A DNA stretch of 64,000 nt from Vibrio salilacus (lineage in GTDB: Bacteria; Pseudomonadota; Gammaproteobacteria; Enterobacterales; Vibrionaceae): NCBI RefSeq assembly GCF_002811245.1, contig NZ_NIVQ01000014.1:27696-91695 (forward strand). Reading direction: 5' to 3'. Position numbers and translations under genes: made by a program. The notes beneath the pieces are model-generated. The model had not been told where the DNA came from. It was given only the letters and a program-made list of their open reading frames with translations, and ran no database searches. Of this stretch, positions 57,561 to 64,000 are shown in pieces (position 1 is the stretch's first letter; every line of letters starts with the position of its first letter).

Positions 57561-57596
57561 CAACTCGGCTTAACTGAGCATTAAGCCGAGTTTTAA
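57561..57596 (+). terminator. MCP terminator
   Basis: AACTCGGCTTAA/TTAAGCCGAGTT, a perfect 12-bp stem with a CTGAGCA loop and a T run. Confidence 0.85.
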
Positions 57597-58160
57597 CTTA
57601 GTGCATCAAACATTACGTGGCTCTCAATGTAGTAGCTATTCATTTCGGCGTAACTCCTTTTTGGACAATTTTGAGTTAGAGTAAATTGCTTGACTCCATT
57701 CACTCGCACAAATAAATGTATTGCAAAGTCCCAACGATTTTTAGTTGTGCTGTATTTTTTTCGTGCCTCACTGGACTGCCCAGTATTTCCCTAACAGATA
57801 AATGGTAAGTCTATGATTAAAAGCTCATTTTGATAAATAGTGACGGACACTTCCAATGCCAATAAAAGGCCCACATTATGACCCTACACAGTTACAGCAT
57901 ACATAAGATATATCTTATGTGGATTAGCTCAACCTGTCACTTACAAGATCGGGATGTTACCTAAGCCATCAGAGCCCCTATCAAACTTTGTCCCGTAATG
58001 TGCTGAAGCTGATACTCGCAACATTTCCACAAGTTTCTCTTTGACTTGGTCAACTTAATGTGATAAATATGCATCAATGTTCATATTGATTCATTAACGA
58101 TTCAGAGCTAAATAATCTGACAAAACAAGTCCATGTTCATAATATTTCAGGGAGTTGATC
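57597..58160. other. long gene-free region ahead of the unknown cassette
   Basis: About 560 bases with no credible gene. It contains a perfect 20-bp palindrome, ACATAAGATATATCTTATGT, at 57901-57920. The last 100 bases are AT-rich and probably hold the promoter of the 793-aa gene. No terminal repeat or tRNA end marks an island boundary that I can see. Confidence 0.5.
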
Positions 58161-60542
58161 ATGACCAACACACTGCAAGACACTGACGAGCTGACCTCTA
58201 CCACCTTAACTCAACTTGACGAGTTATCAGAGCAGAAGTTACCCCTCTCACAACACAACAAAGCACAACAAACGCCAAGAGTTTTAGGCGACAACAAAAA
58301 GCCAGAAAACTTCGTCAACATCATCTATGAGCAATTTGCCAATACATTTGGAAATCAGAATCCAACACAAATGTTTAGCCTTTGCTGGCCTGGAACCGTC
58401 CTGGATCCCCAAGCTCTTGGGGTTGAAAAAGACGCCTCTGAGATACCCTTAAAACAGCTAATCCGAACTTCACAGGTCATGGACACTTATGTACCACCCG
58501 CGCCCATCACCCAGCCGGACGGGACAAGAACGTCTGATAGGTACAAGATGGCTATCAGTCAACTCGCCCCTAAAGTGAATCCAGAACTTGCGAAACTTCA
58601 AGAAATCGTCCGCGAAAAAATCAATACACAGATTGAAATTGAAATTGACAACGAAAAGCAAACGATGTCTATGAGTGATGCGTTTTACAGGTTATACAGT
58701 AGTTGGATATCAAAAAAACGAGAATGGTCTGAACAGATCAACAACAAACGAAATGAACTAGCTCAAAAATATTCAGGAGATCCACAAAAACAATATGACG
58801 AATTTCTGGCCTGGCACACTACAGTTTCAGAAAGTTACATTTCTTCAATCACTCTGGCCTACACCAACTTGATCGCCCAATTTCCATTATCACAATGGGA
58901 AGATTCTATCGCCATCCTAGATACATACAGTGACGGCGGATTGGGCGACGCGAAAACCATCATGCGAAATGCCGTTGTTTCCGTACCACCGGAAGAGGGC
59001 TTCACGTATTTGCCAATTCAGTCTATTCCTGCAGCATGGCCAAACCAGATCAAACCTACTACCAGCTTTATCGACTATCTGTCAGATCCCGAACTACAAA
59101 AGTCAGTCTTTGAAACCGCAATGAACCAGTTGAATGCACAAATTGCTGCATGGAAAGCCATCATCCCTCAAATCGATGACAAAGACGTTCAGCAAAAAAC
59201 GAAAGCATTATCCGAAGCCAACCAAAACTATCGTAATGCCTGGAAAAAGTTGCGCGATACCTACACCGAGAACACAGTAACCGCAGTACAAATTCTGATG
59301 GATATTTTGGCGTCAAATGATGAGTCGTTAGATGACGCAAACGACGATCAAAAAGCTGATAGGACGAAAAAAGTTAACGAATTGTCCAAGTCGCTCACCG
59401 AACAAAACGAAAAAGAATCCTCAAGCGTTGACTACGAAGAGATAAAAGAAATTGCTACGAAAGTTGGCGACATGCAAAACAACCTTAACGATTCGCAATC
59501 TGGCGCTATTGACTGTGGTATTCAATTAGCCAATGCAGCCAATGATTACCTTGAAACCAAAGGCAAGTCTTCAAACATGGGTTGGTTAAAAAGTTACATC
59601 GACCAACTCACAACCTGTTGCGAGAAAGCAAAAGCGCAACTTGCCAACTTTTCATCTGCTTCTAATAGATACAACCAATACCTTAATGCGGCAGGCAATA
59701 CGGAAGATGCCAATCAAAGTGACAAGTTTGGGAGCAATGCCTTCGCCAGCAATATCTCAGATTCCGAGGCAAAAAACTGGACTGAGATGAAAATCGTTAT
59801 TGATAAAGAGTCAATGAATTCGTCATCTGACCTTACAACATCATTCAGTCAGCGCGACTGGGGTGTCAATTTCTTCCTTGGTAGTGCCTCTGGTTCAAAC
59901 ACAGTCAGTGGCTCGGAATTTGCCGAGAGTTTCATGAGCAATAAAACAAAAATAGAACTCGGATTTCTGGCGCAAAAAGTGGTTATACAACGTTCTTGGT
60001 TGAAAGCCGGTATCTTCACCAACACCGCCAGTATGTATCGGACAATGAAAGCACCGCTGTCACCTCAGACCAAAGATTCGTTCGATGCTGCGGACGCCTG
60101 CAATCCAAAAAATGCTCAGAAAATCAAAAACCTTATCTCAGATTACCAATTTCCGTCTTATCCAGTGGCTTTCATCATCGTCAAGGACTTGTGCGTAAAG
60201 ATCAATGTTGAAACCGCTGAAACCAACCGTGCTCGTGAGCAATGGAACAAAACCAAGACACAAGGTGGTGGGTTCTTCTGCTTCTCCATATCAGATACCA
60301 CAGCGGAAGTTACCGATAATGAATCGACCAACTCCTATGCCATGGCAGGGCAGCTCATTCTTCGCTCACCTACCCCACAGATCATCGGTTACTACTCTCA
60401 GCTTCTGCCGCCAGACAATTCAACGATTTTGACGACCGGCACGGTTCAAGAGCTTATGGAGTCTATGACTTTTCTTGAAAACCTGAAGAGCATCCATTCG
60501 TCTGATGCTATTCCTGAATTTCCAATCATGCCTTCTTATTAA
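58161..60542 (+). CDS. large protein of unknown function, 793 aa (accessory cassette gene 1)
   Basis: I cannot assign this protein. It has no signal peptide or clear membrane helix. An N-terminal Gln/Thr/Ser-rich leader of about 45 residues precedes a conserved-looking segment (FSLCWPGTVLDP, 72-83). A helical middle part (about 310-470) with strong coiled-coil character is followed by a Gly/Ser-rich beta-like C-terminal part (GVNFFLGSASGSN, VVIQRSWLKAGIF, GGGFFCFSISD, TPQIIGYYSQLLPP). The layout recalls uncharacterised bacterial and fungal proteins I have seen without assigned function. The start ATG at 58161 follows GGGAG. It lies 39 bases upstream of the second cassette gene. Confidence 0.75.
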   Translation: MTNTLQDTDELTSTTLTQLDELSEQKLPLSQHNKAQQTPRVLGDNKKPENFVNIIYEQFANTFGNQNPTQMFSLCWPGTVLDPQALGVEKDASEIPLKQLIRTSQVMDTYVPPAPITQPDGTRTSDRYKMAISQLAPKVNPELAKLQEIVREKINTQIEIEIDNEKQTMSMSDAFYRLYSSWISKKREWSEQINNKRNELAQKYSGDPQKQYDEFLAWHTTVSESYISSITLAYTNLIAQFPLSQWEDSIAILDTYSDGGLGDAKTIMRNAVVSVPPEEGFTYLPIQSIPAAWPNQIKPTTSFIDYLSDPELQKSVFETAMNQLNAQIAAWKAIIPQIDDKDVQQKTKALSEANQNYRNAWKKLRDTYTENTVTAVQILMDILASNDESLDDANDDQKADRTKKVNELSKSLTEQNEKESSSVDYEEIKEIATKVGDMQNNLNDSQSGAIDCGIQLANAANDYLETKGKSSNMGWLKSYIDQLTTCCEKAKAQLANFSSASNRYNQYLNAAGNTEDANQSDKFGSNAFASNISDSEAKNWTEMKIVIDKESMNSSSDLTTSFSQRDWGVNFFLGSASGSNTVSGSEFAESFMSNKTKIELGFLAQKVVIQRSWLKAGIFTNTASMYRTMKAPLSPQTKDSFDAADACNPKNAQKIKNLISDYQFPSYPVAFIIVKDLCVKINVETAETNRAREQWNKTKTQGGGFFCFSISDTTAEVTDNESTNSYAMAGQLILRSPTPQIIGYYSQLLPPDNSTILTTGTVQELMESMTFLENLKSIHSSDAIPEFPIMPSY

Positions 60543-60581
60543 GACTACACAAGGCCCACTAATATATTTAAGGAAACTACA

Positions 60582-61076
60582 ATGCCAAGAAACAATACCC
60601 AACGTTTGTCACTCATCGTAAATGACTTAGCGGAAAATTGTTATTTTTCAGGTAACAAGAAAGGTGCTCAATATGTCGCCCCCTTTTTTTTGTGTGATCC
60701 AAAAGAGTTAGAAATAGAGCAACAATATTGGGGCAAGTTTAGTAAAGACTACTCACACCTACATATTTGTACAAATAATGATGACCCGACCAATGCCGTG
60801 CAAGTAGATAACGAGGTAGTTAAATCTGTAATATTCCACTTCACGCTTAGACCGAATGGCGGTTTAGATGGCAATAGGTCTGAGAAAGTCAAAATTACCC
60901 CCGACACCACTTTCTATTTTGGCAATGCAGATGGGGCTGGTGAAGAGTTTGAGTTTGAAATCAGCGAGGATGAACAATCTTTCTTACAACAGGCTTGCTT
61001 TGTAGAAGAAAACTTCATTGATCATGAGGTTGATCAAGATCCTAAGAAAGACATCAGATTCGTGTATTACTCGTAA
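60582..61076 (+). CDS. unknown protein, about 164 aa, 3' end altered by IS66 insertion (cassette gene 2)
   Basis: A soluble, acidic protein (NDLAENCYFSGNKKGAQYVAPFFLC; a central strand-rich KSVIFHFTLRPNGG; an acidic C-terminal EFEFEISEDEQSFLQQ). AAGGAAACT precedes the ATG. It is in one unit with the 793-aa gene and is probably its partner. The last codon TCG and the TAA stop straddle the left end of an IS66-type element (GTAAGCG at 61073), so the native C-terminus may be missing. The family is unknown to me. Confidence 0.7.
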   Translation: MPRNNTQRLSLIVNDLAENCYFSGNKKGAQYVAPFFLCDPKELEIEQQYWGKFSKDYSHLHICTNNDDPTNAVQVDNEVVKSVIFHFTLRPNGGLDGNRSEKVKITPDTTFYFGNADGAGEEFEFEISEDEQSFLQQACFVEENFIDHEVDQDPKKDIRFVYYS

Positions 61077-61153
61077 GCGCGTCATAAACCCCACATTCTA
61101 ATCAATATCGGTACGTCCTAAGATCAAATCTCCCAATCTCAAGGAGATCTGAA

Positions 61154-61474
61154 ATGGCAAAACGACGTACCGACCAAGAATGGAAAAACCTGTTCGAGCA
61201 ATACGAATCCAGTCAACTATCCCAGCGTGTTTTCTGCGAGCGCCATAGTCTGAGTCTTTCGACCTTTTATGCAAAGCGTCAACAATTGCAGTGCTCTAGG
61301 CAATCTCAAACTGGTGGCTTTATCAAAGCTGAAGTCGTTGAAAAAACGACTCGCTACCAAGTAACTCAAACACCCATCGCCAACATGACATTATTTGTTA
61401 ATGACGCTGAACTCAGCATTCCACAGGGTACACCTGCCTCGTATCTGGCAGAGTTAATCGGAGCACTATCATGA
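61154..61474 (+). CDS. tnpA: IS66 family TnpA (Orf1)
   Basis: 106 residues. The N-terminal helix-turn-helix (DQEWKNLFEQYESSQLSQRVFCERHSLSLSTFYAKRQQ) is the IS66 Orf1 pattern; it is an accessory protein needed with TnpB and TnpC. CAAGGAGA lies before the ATG. It overlaps tnpB by four bases. Confidence 0.85.
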   Translation: MAKRRTDQEWKNLFEQYESSQLSQRVFCERHSLSLSTFYAKRQQLQCSRQSQTGGFIKAEVVEKTTRYQVTQTPIANMTLFVNDAELSIPQGTPASYLAELIGALS

Positions 61475-61684
61475 AACGAATGTTGAGCGCCCCGAATGTT
61501 TACCTGTATCGGGAGTTCGTGGATTTTAGAAAGTCTATCAATGGCCTGGCGGCGATTATCGAGTCCGAAACCGATTTGCCGCTCGGCACGGGCGCACTGT
61601 TCCTATTTACCAATAAACAACGCGATAAAGTCAAAGTGTTGTATTGGGATAAAACGGGTTTTGCCCTGTGGTACAAACGGCTCG
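61471..61684 (+). pseudogene. tnpB: IS66 family TnpB (Orf2), interrupted by a group II intron
   Basis: The first 71 codons match TnpB (YREFVDFRKSINGLAAII, GALFLFTNKQRDKVKVLYWDKTGFALWYKRL). Normal TnpB has about 110-120 residues and continues KRLE. Here the frame runs into intron sequence and stops at 61716 after 10 foreign residues. The break falls after the first base of the expected Glu codon, so splicing could restore the reading frame. Confidence 0.85.
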
Positions 61685-63547
61685 GTGCGACAAGAAGTCG
61701 CTTTGTTTACTGTTGAACTTTGATTCAACCCTTCGTATTGCCGAAGGTTTCCTATTTCGATATGCGTCACTAGCAATGGTGGGGTGTGAAGCTCGAAAGA
61801 CAATGTAGCCTTAAGTTCAATAGTGATGTTGAACAAACTGCAAGCATCATGCGGTTGGGCCCTAGGAATTAATGGTATGTGTAATTAACTGAACAGTTGT
61901 AACTGTCGTCATTGTAAACAAGCTAAAGATGCTGACAAGCTTGAACCAAAAGGTGTGGTGGACAAGTTAACATGCTCTAGTCTCATGTTACGCAATTTAA
62001 TGTGCCCCCGGCGGATTGACTGACACTAACCCATTATGTGAATAAAGCGGAACTTGGTAAGCCCGTATGCTCCCTCGTTGAGGTAGTTTCTTCGTAAGAA
62101 TGAATGACGGGCATGCGGGTAAAGGACGATGGAGAAAGCGAATGCCTTGCTGTAATGGCAAAGATAGATGTATTGAACGTGACATCATGCGAAAGCATAG
62201 CCCACTTCCATCGAGTGGTTAATCACAAGAAATTTGTAATAAGATTTTAGCTTAGGAATGCAAATGAATTGCTCTTATGAACAATGTGCACCTATAAACG
62301 AAGCGCAATGCTGGTCTAACATCGATTGGAAGGCTGCAAAGCGCTACGTAGGATCATTGCAAGCGCGTATTGTGAAAGCAGTAAAGCAAGGGAGAAAAGG
62401 GAAAGTTAAAAGCCTGCAATGGTTATTGACTCATTCCTTTTATGCGAAAGCCCTTGCGGTTAAACAAGTAACGGAGAACAAAGGGCGTAAAACGTCTGGT
62501 GTTGATGGCGAAACATGGCAAAGTGCTACTAAAAAATGGCGAGCAATCTCATCGCTCAAACGCTCTGGATACAAGGCAAGTCCATTAAGGCGAGTCTTTA
62601 TTCCAAAGTCGAATGGGCAGAAAAGACCTCTCGGTATCCCCACAATGCTGGATCGTGGGATGCAAGCACTATATTTGCTAGCCGTTGAGCCAGAAGTGGA
62701 GACAAACAGTGACGGCAATTCTTTTGGTTTTCGAAAACAAAGGTCTTGTGCTGATGCGATCGAACAATGCTTCAAAGTATTGTGTCGCAAACGTGCGGGA
62801 GAATGGGTGCTTGATGCGGACATTAAAGGTTGCTTCGATAATATCAGCCATGAGTGGATGCTAAAGCACTTAAACATCGACAAACCAATCCTTTCACAGT
62901 GGCTGAATGCTGGCTTTATGGAGTCTGGTAAGGTATATCCAACACTTGCAGGAACACCGCAAGGAGGAATAATCTCGCCGACGTTAATGAATATGGTATT
63001 GAATCAACTGCAAGGAACAATTGAAGAAGCTTCTGGTGTTAAAAGAGGTAAGCACCGTGAAATTCGTTCTAATGTTAAGAGAGTCTCTGTAATCAGATAT
63101 GCCGATGATTTTGTTGTAACGGCTCATTCTCAAGCGTTTTTGGTAGATACAATATTGCCTTGTATTAATGAATTTATGTCCCAACGTGGTTTGGCATTAT
63201 CGCCAGAAAAAACGCACGTTAGGCATATATCAGAGGGTTTTGATTTTCTTGGTCAAAATCTCAGAAAGTATAATGGCAAATTATTGGTCAAACCCAGTAG
63301 CAAAAGCGTTCTACATCTGATGAATAAGTTGAGACTTACGATCACCAAATATCGCTCTAGTCGACAAGACAGGCTAATCTTTCAGCTTAATCCAATATTA
63401 AGAGGTTGGTGCAATTATCACCGACACAGTGTCGCAAAGGAAGTATTTTGCAAGATTGACTCTGATATATGGTTGCTACTCTGGAAATGGGCATGTCGTA
63501 GACATCCTAGAAAAGGAAAATACTGGATTAGGGCTAGATACTTCCAC
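61685..63547 (+). mobile_element. group II intron (5' part), interrupted by an IS10-like element
   Basis: The intron begins GTGCGACAAGAAG, the conserved GUGYG 5' end of group II introns. About 575 bases of structured non-coding RNA follow (for example CCTTCG...CGAAGG at 61731-61748). Then comes a reverse transcriptase/maturase gene. Domains V and VI and the 3' splice site are not present before the IS10-like element starts at 63548, so the 3' part lies beyond the window or is lost. Confidence 0.85.
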
Positions 63548-63595
63548 CTGAGGAATCCCCTAATGATTTTGATAAAAATCATCAAGTTAAGGTAG
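62264..63595 (+). pseudogene. ltrA: group II intron reverse transcriptase/maturase, truncated by IS10-like insertion
   Basis: About 428 native residues are present. RT motifs in order are KSNGQKRPLGIPTMLDR, WVLDADIKGCFDNI, GTPQGGIISPTLMNMVL and RYADDFVV (the catalytic YADD), followed by the maturase part (LNPILRGWCNYHRH) and RRHPRKGKYWI. The last 16 residues (from NPLMILIKIIKLR backwards to LR) are translated from the IS10-like left end, so the native C-terminus is cut. The ATG at 62264 follows AGGA by six bases; an ATG at 62258 is too close to it. Confidence 0.88.
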
Positions 63596-63662
63596 ATACA
63601 CACCTTGTCGTATGATCAAATGGTTTCGCCAAAAATCAATAACCAGACAACAAGATGTGCGA
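63594..63662 (-). ncRNA. probable RNA-OUT antisense RNA of the IS10-like element
   Basis: In IS10 an antisense RNA from pOUT pairs with the first 35 or so bases of the transposase mRNA and blocks its translation. The corresponding segment (about element positions 47-115) is preserved here with a few changes. Its ends are placed by analogy only. Confidence 0.35.
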
Positions 63663-64000
63663 ACTCGATATTTTACACGACTCTCTTTACCAATTCTGCC
63701 CTGAATTACACTTAAAACGACTCAACAGTTTAACGTTGGCTTGCCACGCATTACTTGAGAGTAAAACGCTCACTCTTACCGAGCTTGGTCGTAACCTGCC
63801 AACCAAAGCGAGAACAAAACATAACATCAAACGAATCGACCGATTATTAGGTAATCGTCACTTACACAAAGAGCGACTCGCTGTATACCGTTGGCATGCG
63901 AGCTTTATCTGTTCGGGCAATTCGATGCCCATTGTTCTTGTGGACTGGTCTGATATTCGTGAGCAAAAACGGCTTATGGTATTGCGAGCTTCAGTCGCAC
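63655..64000 (+). CDS. tnpA: IS10-like transposase (3' end outside window)
   Basis: The first 115 codons of an IS4-family DDE transposase, beginning MCELDILHDSLYQFCPELH and nearly matching IS10-right as I recall it. The first catalytic Asp should be in IVLVDWSDI. The frame stays open to the window end. Translation would be controlled by the antisense RNA and Dam methylation as in IS10. Confidence 0.9.
   Translation, partial: MCELDILHDSLYQFCPELHLKRLNSLTLACHALLESKTLTLTELGRNLPTKARTKHNIKRIDRLLGNRHLHKERLAVYRWHASFICSGNSMPIVLVDWSDIREQKRLMVLRASVA

Larger units (their letters stand above)
61073..61684 (+). mobile_element. IS66-family insertion sequence, left part
   Basis: The left end GTAAGCGCGTCATAAACCCC at 61073 fits the IS66 terminal repeat, which begins GTAAGCG. 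tnpA and the 5' part of tnpB follow in the usual order and 4-base overlap. The element is broken at 61684/61685 by a group II intron. The tnpC transposase gene and right end are not in the window. Confidence 0.8.
63548..64000 (+). mobile_element. IS10-like element (IS4 family), left part
   Basis: Starts CTGAGGAATCCCCTAATG, close to the IS10 outer end. The 107 bases before the transposase ATG follow the IS10 leader with scattered differences. A Dam site GATC lies at 63614-63617, position 67 of the element, within TATGATC as in the IS10 pIN promoter. ISVsa5-type elements of vibrios are the nearest relatives I know. The element continues past the window end. Confidence 0.88.

Noticed and set aside
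61603..61836. 77-aa minus-strand open frame
   Set aside because: It spans the tnpB/intron junction and is antisense to both.
1..64000. CRISPR arrays, tRNA or rRNA genes
   Set aside because: No regularly spaced direct repeats, cloverleaf sequences or rRNA signatures were seen on reading; not excluded by computation.

Overview
The window is a chromosomal segment of a gamma-proteobacterium, most likely a Vibrio. Several gene blocks keep enterobacterial order (pabB-nudL-sdaA, ycjX-ycjF-tyrR, ldtD-mepK-gloC). Family-specific features also point to Vibrionaceae: many methyl-accepting chemotaxis proteins, a second chemosensory operon, a TRAP transporter with its own two-component system, a heme-NO-binding gene remnant, and small proteins and DUFs that I associate with vibrios. 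Most of the window looks like ordinary core chromosome; the last 6 kb is accessory DNA.

Layout. 1-4.5 kb: 3' part of a DEAH-box helicase, an unknown gene, an outer-membrane beta-barrel and aspC. 4.58-4.85 kb: a gene-free element with perfect 12-bp terminal inverted repeats (MITE-like), followed by a possible structured leader. 5.1-13.9 kb: one tightly packed chemosensory operon (membrane MCP-like protein, CheY, STAS protein, CheA, MCP, CheW, CheR, CheD, CheB). 14-20 kb: a MocR-type regulator, asnS, an MCP with a c-type heme motif in its periplasmic domain, and queD. 20-29 kb: aromatic amino-acid permease, serine uptake and deamination (sdaC-sdaA), nudL, pabB and class I fumarase. A decayed H-NOX signalling locus lies between nudL and pabB. 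29-36 kb: ycjX-ycjF-tyrR-rimJ and ribA. 36-41 kb: a probably Fur-controlled operon of two imelysin-family proteins, a di-heme DUF1111 protein and a DUF1513 protein. 41-44 kb: peptidoglycan enzymes LdtD and MepK, and GloC. 45.9-51 kb: TRAP transporter plus a Cache histidine kinase and a NarL-type regulator. 51-57.5 kb: 2OG-Fe(II) oxygenase, patatin-like lipase, a small gene behind two perfect LexA boxes, a large PLP decarboxylase and a Cache-domain MCP.

58.1-64 kb is the most unusual part. A two-gene cassette of unknown function (793 aa and about 164 aa) is cut at its 3' end by an IS66-family element. That element's tnpB is interrupted by a group II intron, and the intron's maturase gene is interrupted by an IS10-like element that runs off the window. 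This is a nest of successive insertions.

Best leads for undescribed biology: the 58-61 kb cassette, the SOS-boxed 73-aa gene at 52.96 kb, the inverted-repeat element at 4.58 kb, and the TACGTA sites ahead of the TRAP operon. All calls come from reading sequence and recalled family knowledge; no searches were run.
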